Below, piece after piece: positions 29,287 through 37,526 of a DNA stretch of 64,000 nucleotides; the stretch's first letter is position 1; each line of letters begins with the position of its first letter. The DNA comes from WHSW01 sp963767475. GTDB taxonomy: Bacteria; Actinomycetota; Thermoleophilia; Solirubrobacterales; 70-9. Below the pieces are notes generated by a model. That model was not told where the DNA came from. It did not search any database and saw only the letters and a list, made by a program, of their open reading frames with translations. Position numbers and translations under genes: made by a program. The stretch spans positions 1-64,000 of the forward strand of contig CAVYEI010000003.1 of NCBI GenBank assembly GCA_963767475.1, given 5' to 3'.

Positions 29287-30891
29287 CTAGAGGCTGACCG
29301 CGCGGCCGACGGAGAAGGCGTCGCCGGAGACGATCTCGTCGATCACCTCGTCGGGGACGGCGGCGTCGGTGGTCAGCGCCATCACCGCCTCCCCCTCCCC
29401 GCTCGCCTCGGCGCCGACCGCGGCGGAGACGATGTTGACCCCGTGCTCGCCGAAGGCGCTGCCGACGCGGCCGATCATCCCCGGCTGGTCGGCGTAGCGG
29501 AAGATCGCCAGGTGGTCGGCGAACGGCATGTAGAAGCTCTGGCCCCAGACACCGACCAGATAGGGGACGTTGCGCGAGCCGATCCCGGTGCCGGCGACCT
29601 CGACCTCGCCGAGGCGAACGCGGATCAGCTCGGTGAAGTCGTCGGAGGCCGGCTCCTTGAGCTCGGTGAGCTCGATTCCGCGGCCCTCGGCCATCGCCGG
29701 GGCGTTGACGAGATTGACGGGCTCCTCGGTGTGGCCGGAGAGGATGCCAACGAGGACCGCGATCCCGAGCAGCCGCGTGTCGTGCTCGGCGATGCGGCCG
29801 TGAAATGAGACCTCGACCCGGTCGACCCCTCCGTTGCCGAGGCCCTGCGCGAGCTTGCCGAGCTTCTCGCACAGGGGCACGAAGGGCGCCAGCGCCTCCA
29901 TCGCCTCGGGGCGCACGGCGGCGATGTTGACCGCGTTGGTGACCACGCCGCCGGAGAGCGCCGCGCGCACCTGCTCGGCGGTGACGACCCCGGCGCGGTC
30001 CTGGGCCTCGGCGGTCGAGGCGCCGAGGTGCGGGGTGACGACGACGTCGTCGCGCTCGAACAGCGGGTGCTCGGTGAACGGCTCGGAGGGAAAGACGTCG
30101 AGGGCCGCGCCGCCGACCCTGCCCGACTCGAGCCCGGCGAGCAGGTCATCGAGGTCGATCAGCTCGCCGCGGGCGCAGTTGACGATCCGCACGCCTTCGC
30201 GCATCTCGGCGATCGCCTCGGCGTCGATCCAGTTGACGGTCTCGGGGGTCTTCGGCAGGTGGATCGTGATCACGTCGGCGCGCCGGTAGAGCTCCTCGCT
30301 GGTCTCCACACCCTCGACTCCGAGCTCGCGGAAGCGCTCGGCGGAGACGAACTTGTCGAAGCCGACCACGTCCATGTCGAACGCCTGGGCGCGCTTGGCG
30401 ACCAGCTGGCCGATGCGGCCGAAGCCGATCACGCCCAGCGTCTTGCCATAGAGCTCGTTGCCGGCGTAGCGCGGGCGCGCCCACTCTCCGGCAACCAGCG
30501 AGCCGTGAGCCTGGGGGATGTTGCGACACAGCGCCAGAGCCAGCGCCATCGTGTGCTCGGCGGCGGCGATCGAGTTCGACTCGGGCGCGTTGGCGACGAT
30601 GATCCCGCGCTTGGTGGCGGCGTCCATGTCGACGTTGTCGACCCCGGTGCCGGCGCGGCCGATCACCTTCAGCCGCTCGGCCCGGTCGATCAGCTCGGTC
30701 GTCATCTTCGTCGCCGAGCGGATCAGGATCGCGTCGAACTCACCGATCCGCCGCTCGAGCTCGGCCTGGTCCCAGTCGAGCCCGACCTCGACGTCGAAAT
30801 CGGCGCGCAGCAGCTCGACGCCGGCGTCGGCGATCTTCTCCTTGACCAGGACCCGCGGCACCGGGTCGGTGAGCGTGCGATCTGCGGCCAC
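29287..30891 (-). CDS. serA: D-3-phosphoglycerate dehydrogenase
   Basis: The enzyme oxidises 3-phosphoglycerate with NAD+, the first step of serine synthesis. The product is 534 aa, the long actinobacterial form. It shows RAGTGVDNVDMDAATKRGI, the NAD loop GKTLGVIGFGRIGQLVAKRAQAF, NCARGELIDLDDL, VVTPHLGASTAEAQ, an allosteric-substrate-binding intervening domain, and a C-terminal ACT domain (DQPGMIGRVGSAFGEHGVNIVSA) where serine normally inhibits. GTG at 30891 follows the upstream aminotransferase stop by 2 nt; the open frame upstream is antisense-type noise. The two genes are an operon. Confidence 0.95.
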   Translation of the reverse strand: MAADRTLTDPVPRVLVKEKIADAGVELLRADFDVEVGLDWDQAELERRIGEFDAILIRSATKMTTELIDRAERLKVIGRAGTGVDNVDMDAATKRGIIVANAPESNSIAAAEHTMALALALCRNIPQAHGSLVAGEWARPRYAGNELYGKTLGVIGFGRIGQLVAKRAQAFDMDVVGFDKFVSAERFRELGVEGVETSEELYRRADVITIHLPKTPETVNWIDAEAIAEMREGVRIVNCARGELIDLDDLLAGLESGRVGGAALDVFPSEPFTEHPLFERDDVVVTPHLGASTAEAQDRAGVVTAEQVRAALSGGVVTNAVNIAAVRPEAMEALAPFVPLCEKLGKLAQGLGNGGVDRVEVSFHGRIAEHDTRLLGIAVLVGILSGHTEEPVNLVNAPAMAEGRGIELTELKEPASDDFTELIRVRLGEVEVAGTGIGSRNVPYLVGVWGQSFYMPFADHLAIFRYADQPGMIGRVGSAFGEHGVNIVSAAVGAEASGEGEAVMALTTDAAVPDEVIDEIVSGDAFSVGRAVSL

Positions 30892-30893
30892 GG

Positions 30894-32090
30894 CTACCCG
30901 ACCGGCTGCGGGACCGAGCCGCTCTCGGCGAACACCCGCTGAGCGGCGCCCGCCCCGGCGCCCGGTTCGAGCTCGAAGCCGAGGTCGCGCAGCGACATCT
31001 CGAGCGCGGTCAGCGCGATCACGATGTCGAAGCCGCCGAAATACCCGCAATGGGCGATGCGGACGATCTTGCCCTTGAGCTCTCCCTGGCCGCCGAGCGC
31101 CGTGACCCCGTAGCGGTCGCGCATCAGCTTCTGCACCTTGGCGCCGTCGACGTCGTCGGGAATCCGGCCAACGGTGACCACGTTGGCATCGGGATCGTCG
31201 GCGCCGAAGCGCTCGATTCCGATCGCCTCGAGCCCTGCCCGGGCGGCGCGGGCGAGCACCGCATGGCGGGCGAAGACGCGCTCGAGGCCCTCCTCGAGAA
31301 TCATCCCGAGCGCCACGTCGAGGCCTCTGAACAGGGTCACTGCCGGGGTGAAGGCCGAGTTCGGCGGCTCCTGGCCCTGGCCCTTGGCCGTCCGCAGCCA
31401 GTCGAAGTAGTAGCGGCCGCTGGAGCGCTCGGCGGCGATCGCCATCGCCCGCTCGGAGACCGAGGCGAAGGCGAGGCCGGGCGGGCACATCAGCGACTTC
31501 TGCGAACCGGCGACGACCACGTCCACCCCCCACTCGTCCTGGGGCAGGTCGACGCAGCCGAGGCCTGAGATCGCGTCGACGCAGAGCATGGCGTCGTGCG
31601 CTTGGGCAACCTCGTTCAGGGCCCGGATGTCGTTGACGACCCCGGTCGAGGTCTCGGACTGGGTCACGAACACGGCCCGTGGCTTGGTCTCCATTCCCGC
31701 GAGCGCGAGCTCGAGACGCTCGGGGTCGACCCTCTGACCCCACTCGACCTGGACGTGGGTCAGCGCGGCGTCGTATGCCTCGCAGAGCTCGGCCCAGCGC
31801 TCGCCGAACTTGCCGCAGGAGACCACCAGCGCCCGCTCGCCCGGGGCGATCAGATTCGCGACCGCCGATTCCATCGCGCCGCTGCCCGAGGCGGCAAAGC
31901 AGAGCACCTGGTTCGAGGTCTGAAAGACCTTCGGCAGCCGCGCGAGCACGCTCGCGTAGAGGTCGACGAAGGCGGGGGCGCGGTGGTAGAGGATCGGCTC
32001 CGCCATCACCTGCGAAACCCGGGGCGGCAGCGGCGTCGGGCCGCCGGTGACCAGGTACTGCTTCGGGAAGATGTTCGGCGTCTCGGCCAT
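30894..32090 (-). CDS. Class V aminotransferase (serine-pyruvate/alanine-glyoxylate type), likely phosphoserine aminotransferase role
   Basis: A fold-type I PLP enzyme of 398 aa. It has YLVTGGPTPLPPRVSQVMAEPILYHRAP, AASGSGAMESAVANLIAPGERALVV, SETSTGVVNDIRAL, VDAISGLG and the Schiff-base lysine in VAGSQKSLMCPPGLAF. The sequence belongs to the alanine-glyoxylate/serine-pyruvate group, not SerC. It is the first gene of a two-gene operon with serA, 2 nt apart. Some bacteria and archaea use enzymes of this type to make phosphoserine, so that role is inferred. TATCCT lies 10 nt before the ATG. Confidence 0.85.
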   Translation of the reverse strand: MAETPNIFPKQYLVTGGPTPLPPRVSQVMAEPILYHRAPAFVDLYASVLARLPKVFQTSNQVLCFAASGSGAMESAVANLIAPGERALVVSCGKFGERWAELCEAYDAALTHVQVEWGQRVDPERLELALAGMETKPRAVFVTQSETSTGVVNDIRALNEVAQAHDAMLCVDAISGLGCVDLPQDEWGVDVVVAGSQKSLMCPPGLAFASVSERAMAIAAERSSGRYYFDWLRTAKGQGQEPPNSAFTPAVTLFRGLDVALGMILEEGLERVFARHAVLARAARAGLEAIGIERFGADDPDANVVTVGRIPDDVDGAKVQKLMRDRYGVTALGGQGELKGKIVRIAHCGYFGGFDIVIALTALEMSLRDLGFELEPGAGAGAAQRVFAESGSVPQPVG

Positions 32091-32100
32091 CGGGCGGTTG

Positions 32101-32106
32101 AGGATA
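32101..32106 (-). promoter_or_regulatory. -10 element of the aminotransferase-serA operon (TATCCT)
   Basis: TATCCT ends 10 nt before the ATG at 32090, within a 51-bp divergent gap shared with the cupin gene. Confidence 0.4.
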
Positions 32107-32127
32107 CGGAGCGGCGGCGCGGAAGCA

Positions 32128-32133
32128 TACGAT
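32128..32133 (+). promoter_or_regulatory. -10 element of the cupin gene (TACGAT, 8 nt before ATG)
   Basis: TACGAT is 8 nt from the ATG at 32142, with no Shine-Dalgarno sequence, consistent with leaderless transcription. Confidence 0.45.
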
Positions 32134-32141
32134 GCGCACCG

Positions 32142-32543
32142 ATGGCGATCGCAAGCGGAGATGGCTACTCGGTCGGCGAGATCGACGACATGGGCACCGA
32201 GCCCGGCTTTCGCAAGGTGCGACGCGAGCTCGGGGTGACCGAGTTCGGGGTCAACGCGATCGTGCTCCCGGCCGGGATCGAGACCGGCTTCCACCTCCAC
32301 GAGCGCCAGCAGGAGCTCTACATCGTGCTCGCGGGCGAGCTCGAGATCGAGTTCGGCGACGGCTCAAAGCACGCCCTCGGGCCGGGCGCGATGGCCCGCG
32401 TCGACGCGCCCACCCAGCGCAAGCTCCGCAACGGCGGAGCCGGCGACGCCACCTACGTGATCGTCGGCGCCGAGGGCGGCTACGTCGGTCGCGACGGCCT
32501 GCTGCCCGAGGGCGAGCAGCGGAGCGGCCCCTCGCACGGCTGA
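32142..32543 (+). CDS. Cupin domain protein
   Basis: A single-domain cupin of 133 aa. Cupin motif 1 reads GIETGFHLHERQQELYIVLAGELEIEFG (two histidines and a glutamate as metal ligands). Motif 2, GPGAMARVDAPTQRKLRN, lacks the usual histidine, so metal binding may be incomplete. The family includes isomerases, dioxygenases and ligand-binding proteins, and no specific function can be assigned. The YjbQ gene follows 7 nt later and is probably cotranscribed. Confidence 0.75.
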   Translation: MAIASGDGYSVGEIDDMGTEPGFRKVRRELGVTEFGVNAIVLPAGIETGFHLHERQQELYIVLAGELEIEFGDGSKHALGPGAMARVDAPTQRKLRNGGAGDATYVIVGAEGGYVGRDGLLPEGEQRSGPSHG

Positions 32544-32550
32544 CCGTGCC

Positions 32551-33012
32551 GTGACCGCTCACACGGCCTACCTCACCTTCGAGACCTCCGAGCGGCGCGA
32601 GTTCGTCCGCATCACCGACGAGGTCCAGGCCGCCGTCGACGAGTCGCAGATCGCCGAGGGCATGGCGCTGGTCTCGGCGATGCACATCACCGCCGGCGTC
32701 TGGATCAACGACGACGAGCCGGGAATCCAGGCCGACGCGCTCGAGTGGCTCGACAAGCTGGCGCCGCCGTCGTGGCGCGAGCCCGCCAACGACGTCGCCC
32801 GCCAGCTCTCACCCGACCCCGGCGACTACCGCCACCACCGCGGCGGCGAGGACAACGGCGATGCTCACCTGAAGAACCTGCTCGTCCATCACCAGGTGAT
32901 CGTGCCAGTGACCGAGGGCAGGCTCGACCTCGGCCCCTGGCAGGCGATCTTCTACGTCGAGTTCGACGGCCGCCGACCGAAGCGGCTGGTGATCAAGGTG
33001 CTGGGCGAGTAG
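32551..33012 (+). CDS. YjbQ family protein (UPF0047, thiamine-phosphate synthase-like)
   Basis: The 153-aa protein matches the YjbQ family end to end: TAYLTFETSERREFVRITDEV, LVSAMHITAGVWINDDEPGIQADALEWLDKLAP, the conserved acidic/histidine block GEDNGDAHLKNLLVHHQVIVPVTEGRLDLGPWQAIFYVEFDG, and KRLVIKVLGE at the end. Some members have secondary thiamine phosphate synthase activity in vitro, but the physiological role is unknown. GTG at 32551 starts 7 nt after the cupin gene. Convergent with the DUF4389 gene, with a 3-bp gap. Confidence 0.9.
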   Translation: MTAHTAYLTFETSERREFVRITDEVQAAVDESQIAEGMALVSAMHITAGVWINDDEPGIQADALEWLDKLAPPSWREPANDVARQLSPDPGDYRHHRGGEDNGDAHLKNLLVHHQVIVPVTEGRLDLGPWQAIFYVEFDGRRPKRLVIKVLGE

Positions 33013-33015
33013 CCC

Positions 33016-33654
33016 TTACTCCTCCCACTCGAACGGTGGGTACTTGTCAATCATCCAGAGGTGGTAGGCGCCGGCCCGCAGCTGCCAGCGGAACGGGTTG
33101 GCGATCAGGTTGAACATCCCCTGCGGCAACTTGCCCGTGAACAGGATCACGAAGACGCCGATGAAGGCGACGATCTCGGCGACGTAGACGAGGATCGCGG
33201 CGACGATCGCGTAGGGAAGGATCAGCAGCCAGTGGACCAGCGGCCGCCAGCGGTCGATTTGCTCGGGGTAGGGGATCTCCACTCGCACCGGGTAATTCGG
33301 ATCGTCCTCGAGCGAGAACGGCGGGTACTCGTCGGTGAGCAGGAAGACGTACGCGTAGACGCGGTAACACCAGCGGAAGGCCCCGACGCAGAAGTCGAAC
33401 AGCCCGCGTGGCCATTTCCCGGTGATGATCGTGGCGAAGAACGAGATCAGGACGGCGAAGAGCACGCCGATGAAGACGAACACCAGCACGATGTAGTGCG
33501 GGATCGCCAGGAACCACTTGACCAGTGGCAGGAAGCGGTTGTAGTCGCCCTGGTTCTGGGCCTCGAAACGGACGGGGTAGGCCCCGCCGGCCGGTGCAGC
33601 GCCTTCAGGCGGGGGCGGCGGCGGTGGCGGCGGTGCGGGTGTTGCGGCTTCCAT
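33016..33654 (-). CDS. DUF4389 tandem-domain membrane protein
   Basis: A 212-aa membrane protein. A proline-rich N-terminus (10 consecutive prolines) is followed by two copies of the DUF4389 unit. Each has YPVR..., a helix pair (KWFLAIPHYIVLVFVFIGVLFAVLISFFATIITGKWP and HWLLILPYAIVAAILVYVAEIVAFIGVFVILFTGKLP) and an R-W/Y...AY-F-L...YPPF tail. Four transmembrane helices are predicted. Function unknown. The start has a strong GGGAGGAC Shine-Dalgarno sequence. It lies downstream of ilvC (66 bp). Confidence 0.8.
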   Translation of the reverse strand: MEAATPAPPPPPPPPPEGAAPAGGAYPVRFEAQNQGDYNRFLPLVKWFLAIPHYIVLVFVFIGVLFAVLISFFATIITGKWPRGLFDFCVGAFRWCYRVYAYVFLLTDEYPPFSLEDDPNYPVRVEIPYPEQIDRWRPLVHWLLILPYAIVAAILVYVAEIVAFIGVFVILFTGKLPQGMFNLIANPFRWQLRAGAYHLWMIDKYPPFEWEE

Positions 33655-33720
33655 GGGTCCTCCCCTAGGTGGCGGTGTAGGCGCGATCCTTACACGTCCG
33701 CCGGACCCAACGCGACGAGG

Positions 33721-34725
33721 CTAGAACTCCTGGTCGATCCAGGGCATCATCGAGCGCAGGTCCTTGCCCACGGTCTCGATCTCGTGGCCGGCGGCTTCCT
33801 CGCGCTGGCGGTTGAAGTTCTCCGCCCCGGCTCGGTTCTCGGCGATCCACTCGCGGGCGAACTCGCCCGACTGGATCTCGCCCAGGATCTGCTTCATCGA
33901 CTCGCGCACCTCGGGGCCGATCACGCGCGGCCCGCGGGTCATATCGCCGTACTCGGCCGTGTTCGAGATCGAGTAGCGCATCCCCTGGACGCCCTTCTCG
34001 TACATCAGGTCGACGATCAGCTTCAGCTCGTGCAGGGTCTCGAAGTAGGCGAGGCGGGGGTCGTAGCCGGCCTCGACGAGGGTCTCGAACCCGGCGCGGA
34101 CGAGCTCGGTCATGCCGCCGCAGAGCACCGTCTGCTCGCCGAACAGGTCGGTCTCGCACTCGTCCTTGAACGTGGTCTCGATCACCCCGGCGCGACCGCC
34201 GCCGATCCCGCTGGCGTAGGCGAGCACGAGCTCCTTCGCCCTGCCGGTCTCGTCCTGGGCGATCGCCATCAGGCACGGCACGCCCTTGCCCTCCTCGTAC
34301 TGGCGGCGGACCAGGTGGCCGGGTCCCTTGGGGGCGATCATGCCGACGTCGACCCCTGCGGGCGGGTCGATCTGGCTGTAGTGGATCGAAAACCCGTGCG
34401 CGAACAGCAGCAGGTCGCCGGGCGCGATCCCGTCGAAGATCTCCGCCTCCCAGACCTCGGCCTGCTTTTCGTCCGGGAGCAGGACCATGACGACGTCGCC
34501 GCGGCTGGCGGCGTCGGGGATGTCGACCACCTCGAGTCCGGCGGCCTCGGCCTTGGCGCGGCTCGAGGAGTCGGCCCGCAGCCCGACGACGACGTCGTGG
34601 CCGGACTCCTTCAGGTTGAGCGCGTGGGCATGGCCCTGGGAGCCGTAACCGAGGATCGCGATCGTCTTGCCCGCGAGGGCGTCGGGGTTTGCGTCGGCGT
34701 CGTAGTAGATCTTGTCGTCAGGCAT
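33721..34725 (-). CDS. ilvC: Ketol-acid reductoisomerase
   Basis: The enzyme converts acetolactate or acetohydroxybutyrate to dihydroxy acids with NADPH and Mg2+, the second step of valine/isoleucine synthesis. The 334-aa class I form has IAILGYGSQGHAHALNLKESG (nucleotide loop), PKGPGHLVRRQYEEGKGVP, and metal ligands in DLFGEQTVLCGGMTELVRAGFETLVEAGY and the C-terminal knotted domain. The ATG at 34725 is chosen over an upstream frame because TAGCAT lies 8 nt before it. It lies downstream of menE-SnoaL on the same strand, but with its own promoter. Confidence 0.95.
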   Translation of the reverse strand: MPDDKIYYDADANPDALAGKTIAILGYGSQGHAHALNLKESGHDVVVGLRADSSSRAKAEAAGLEVVDIPDAASRGDVVMVLLPDEKQAEVWEAEIFDGIAPGDLLLFAHGFSIHYSQIDPPAGVDVGMIAPKGPGHLVRRQYEEGKGVPCLMAIAQDETGRAKELVLAYASGIGGGRAGVIETTFKDECETDLFGEQTVLCGGMTELVRAGFETLVEAGYDPRLAYFETLHELKLIVDLMYEKGVQGMRYSISNTAEYGDMTRGPRVIGPEVRESMKQILGEIQSGEFAREWIAENRAGAENFNRQREEAAGHEIETVGKDLRSMMPWIDQEF

Positions 34726-34733
34726 GGCGCGGG

Positions 34734-34739
34734 ATGCTA
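34734..34739 (-). promoter_or_regulatory. ilvC -10 element (TAGCAT) built on the upstream stop codon
   Basis: TAGCAT is 8 nt before the ilvC ATG. Its first three bases are the TAG stop codon of the upstream SnoaL-type gene, so promoter and stop are superimposed. Confidence 0.5.
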
Positions 34740-35132
34740 CTCGGCGCGCTCGGGACGCTTCACGAACCACTCGGTGAACTCGCGGCAGCGGCCGTCGGCG
34801 TCGAAGCGGATCAGATAGCAGTTGTCGTAGGCCGCCGGCGGGTCCGTATAGGTGCTGGCGCCAACGGCCACCGCACGGTCGCCGTCGACCGCAAAGGGCT
34901 CGTAGGCCGCTTCGTAGGTGCCCTCGGCGTCGCGAGCCGAGGCGTCCGGGTGATCGCCTTCCCCGAGCCAGGACTCGACCACGGCGGCGCGGCCGCGGAT
35001 CGGCTCGTCGGCCGGGTGGTAGCGGTACTCGACGTCCTCGCTGAACAGCTCGCCGATCGCCTCCGGGTCGTAGGACTTCCAGGCCTCGACGTAGGCGTCG
35101 AGCCAGCGCTGGACGTGCGCGCGGTCGGTCAT
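34737..35132 (-). CDS. SnoaL/NTF2-like protein coupled to menE
   Basis: A 131-aa cone-shaped NTF2-fold protein: RWLDAYVEAWKSYDPEAIGELFSEDVEYRYHPADEPIRGRAAVVESWL is the typical opening, and YDNCYLIRFDADGRCREFTEWFVKRPE the typical end. The family holds isomerases, cyclases, dehydratases and binding proteins, so the reaction cannot be predicted. The ATG overlaps the menE stop (ATGA), which implies coupled translation and perhaps a role near menaquinone synthesis. Its stop codon is part of the ilvC promoter. Confidence 0.75.
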   Translation of the reverse strand: MTDRAHVQRWLDAYVEAWKSYDPEAIGELFSEDVEYRYHPADEPIRGRAAVVESWLGEGDHPDASARDAEGTYEAAYEPFAVDGDRAVAVGASTYTDPPAAYDNCYLIRFDADGRCREFTEWFVKRPERAE

Positions 35133-36454
35133 CGCAACTCCCTTCGCATCAGCTTCCCGGACGCGGTCCGGGGCAGCTCGGAGACGAATTCGACCTGCTT
35201 CGGCACCTTGAAGCCGGCGAGCTCGGTGCCGCAGTGAGAGCGCAGCTCGTCGGCGCTCACCTCGGCGTTGCCGCGCAGGACGACGACCGCGGTCACCGCC
35301 TCCTGCCACTCGGCGTCGGCGCGGCCGACCACCGCCGCGTCGGCGACGCCCGGATGGCGCAGCAGCACCTCTTCGACCTCGGTCGGAAGCACGTTCTCGC
35401 CGCCGCTGACGATCATGTCGCCGAGGCGGTCGGTGACGTAGAGGAAGCCCTCGTCGTCGATCCGCCCGAGGTCGCCCGTGTGCAGCCAGCCGTCTTCGTC
35501 GGCGACGCCGGGGGCGACCGTCGGGCCCTGGACCAGGATCTCGCCATCCTGGATCCGCAAGTGCGTGGTCAGCAGCGGCCTGCCCGACGACCCCATCCGC
35601 CGCTCGGCCTCCGCCGGTGAGAGCGTCGTCACCTGCGAGGCGGTCTCGGTGAGGCCGTAGGTCTGAACCACGGTCACGCCGCGACCGATCGCCTCCTCGA
35701 GCACGTCGGCCGGCACCGGCCCGCCGCCGACGAGGACCGCGCGCAGGGGCAGCAGGTCGACCCCGGCCTCCAGCAGCCGGGTGAGCTGCGTGGCGACGAC
35801 CGAGATCACGGTGACGCCGTCGCCCTCGAGCGACGAGGCGACGCGGTCGACGTCGAAGCCGTCGTGGACGACCGCGGTGGTGCCGTAGATGACGCTGCGC
35901 ATGACGATCGAGAGCCCGCCGACGTGAAACAGCGGCAGGCAGCAGAGCCAGCGGTCGGTGGGCTCGACGCCGAGGTTGAAGGCCGAGCCGACGGCGCTCC
36001 AGAGGTGGTTGCCGTAGGTGAGCTCCACGGCCCGCGGCCCGCTCGACGTGCCGCTCGTGAGGATGCGGCAATGAACCGCCGAGAGATCGTGCTCGCCGAG
36101 CAGCGGCAGGTCGGCCTCGGTCAGACCCAGGTCCGGGGAACCGTTCACCGTCAGCGCCGGCTTCGCGCGGGCGAGCTCGGCGCTGAGCTCGGCCTCGGCA
36201 AGGCGGGTGTTGACCGGATAGGCCACCACCCCGAGCTTCATCAGCGCGTGCAGGAGAACGACGTACTCGAGCCCGGCCGGCAACATCAGCGCCACGGTCG
36301 AGCCCCTGCGGGCGCCGCGGGCGGCGAGCCGGCGGGCGACCGCGGTCGCCTCGCGCTCGAGCTCGGCATAGGTGAGCGACGTCTCGCCGGCGATCAGGGC
36401 GCAGCGATCGGGACAGCTGACGGCGCGCTGTGAGAGCCAGTTGTCGAGCCTCAT
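35129..36454 (-). CDS. menE: 2-succinylbenzoate-CoA ligase
   Basis: The enzyme activates o-succinylbenzoate with ATP and CoA for menaquinone synthesis. An adenylate-forming enzyme of 441 aa, with the phosphate loop LTSGTSSGPRAVELTYGNH, QTYGLTETASQVTTLSP, GWLHTGDLGRIDDEGFLYVTDRLGDMIVSGGENVLPTEVEEVL and the C-terminal lysine motif RTASGKLMRREL. The assignment over other acyl-CoA ligases rests on its length and its place beside menB-A-C-D. ATG 36454 (MRLDNWLSQRA) with upstream GTGAGG is preferred over an upstream TTG. It is divergent from menB. Confidence 0.85.
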   Translation of the reverse strand: MRLDNWLSQRAVSCPDRCALIAGETSLTYAELEREATAVARRLAARGARRGSTVALMLPAGLEYVVLLHALMKLGVVAYPVNTRLAEAELSAELARAKPALTVNGSPDLGLTEADLPLLGEHDLSAVHCRILTSGTSSGPRAVELTYGNHLWSAVGSAFNLGVEPTDRWLCCLPLFHVGGLSIVMRSVIYGTTAVVHDGFDVDRVASSLEGDGVTVISVVATQLTRLLEAGVDLLPLRAVLVGGGPVPADVLEEAIGRGVTVVQTYGLTETASQVTTLSPAEAERRMGSSGRPLLTTHLRIQDGEILVQGPTVAPGVADEDGWLHTGDLGRIDDEGFLYVTDRLGDMIVSGGENVLPTEVEEVLLRHPGVADAAVVGRADAEWQEAVTAVVVLRGNAEVSADELRSHCGTELAGFKVPKQVEFVSELPRTASGKLMRRELR

Positions 36455-36481
36455 TGTCAGCAGTGCCTCACGCAACGTCTC

Positions 36482-36600
36482 GACGCCACTGACGGGAGCA
36501 GTCCGTCGTCATACGGCGTCCTCAGTCGTCCGAATAGCGCCGCTATTCGGACTCCCTGCGTCCTGGTCTGACGCCGGCTGCTCCGCGTCATCGCTCGCCG
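36482..36600. other. Highly structured divergent region between menE and menB
   Basis: This gap of 186 bp holds no credible gene. It contains a perfect 10-bp hairpin (arms GTCCGAATAG 36528-36537 and CTATTCGGAC 36543-36552, 5-nt loop). It also has a nested structure with outer arms GACGCC (36482-36487) and GGCGTC (36515-36520) around GACGG/CCGTC. A further GACGC/GCGTC pair lies around 36573-36592. Promoters for both genes must lie here; the hairpins may be regulatory. Confidence 0.45.
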
Positions 36601-36640
36601 AACGTTACGAGAGTCACCGCTATGGCATTGTTGCGAGCCC

Positions 36641-37519
36641 GTGCCGAGCCCGCACAAGGATGCCCCACCGCAGGACGAGCTGTACGCGCCGATCGAGTGG
36701 CGCGAGGCCGCGCCGTACGAGGACATCGTCTACGAACGCGCCGAGGCGATCGCCCGGATCACGATCAACCGACCCGAGGTGCTGAACGCGTTTCGTCCCC
36801 AGACACTGGCCGAGCTGCGCGACGCCTTCACCCGCGCCCGCGACGACACAGGGGTCGGCGCGATCATCTTCACCGGCGCCGGGAGCGAGGCCTTCTGCGC
36901 CGGCGGCGATCAGCGGATCCGTGGCGACGACGGCTACATCGGCGACGACGAAGTCGCCCAGCAGGGTGTCGGCCGGCTCGACGTCGGCGACCTGCACGTG
37001 CAGATCCGCCGGCTGCCCAAGCCGGTGCTTGCCGCCGTGGCCGGCTACGCGGTCGGCGGCGGCCAGATCCTGCACCTGGTCTGCGACCTCTCGATCGCCG
37101 CCGACAACGCCGTCTTCGGCCAGACGGGGCCGCGGGTCGGCAGCTTCGACGGCGGCTTCGGTGCCGGTCTGCTGGCGCGTGCGGTCGGCGTCCGCAAGGC
37201 GAAGGAGATCTGGTTTCTGTGCCGCCTCTACGGCGCCGAGGAGTCGCTCGAGATCGGGCTCGTGAACGCGATCGTGCCGCTGGATCAGCTCGAGCGCGAG
37301 TCGGTCGCCTGGTGCCGGGAGATGACCAGCCTCTCGCCGCTATCGCTAAGGCTGCTGAAGGCGAGCTTCAACGCCGCCGAGGACGGGCTCACCGGCCTGC
37401 AGCAACTCTCCCACGACGCGACCCTGCTCTTCTACATGACCGAGGAGGGCCAGGAGGGCCGCGACTCGTTCAAGCAGGGGCGCCGGCCCGACTTCTCGAA
37501 GTTCCCGAAGCGGCCGTAG
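36641..37519 (+). CDS. menB: 1,4-dihydroxy-2-naphthoyl-CoA synthase
   Basis: This crotonase-fold enzyme closes the second ring of menaquinone. The product is 292 aa. It has the MenB-specific blocks FTGAGSEAFCAGGDQRIRGDDGYIGDD, VAGYAVGGGQILHLVCDLSIAADNAVFGQTGPRVGSFDGGFGAG and WCREMTSLSPLSLRLLKASFNAAEDG, and ends MTEEGQEGRDSFKQGRRPDFSKFPKRP. The glycine in QTGPRVG indicates the bicarbonate-dependent type. The start is GTG at 36641. It is the first gene of the menB-menA-menC-menD run. Confidence 0.95.
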   Translation: MPSPHKDAPPQDELYAPIEWREAAPYEDIVYERAEAIARITINRPEVLNAFRPQTLAELRDAFTRARDDTGVGAIIFTGAGSEAFCAGGDQRIRGDDGYIGDDEVAQQGVGRLDVGDLHVQIRRLPKPVLAAVAGYAVGGGQILHLVCDLSIAADNAVFGQTGPRVGSFDGGFGAGLLARAVGVRKAKEIWFLCRLYGAEESLEIGLVNAIVPLDQLERESVAWCREMTSLSPLSLRLLKASFNAAEDGLTGLQQLSHDATLLFYMTEEGQEGRDSFKQGRRPDFSKFPKRP

Positions 37520-37526
37520 TGAGCCC

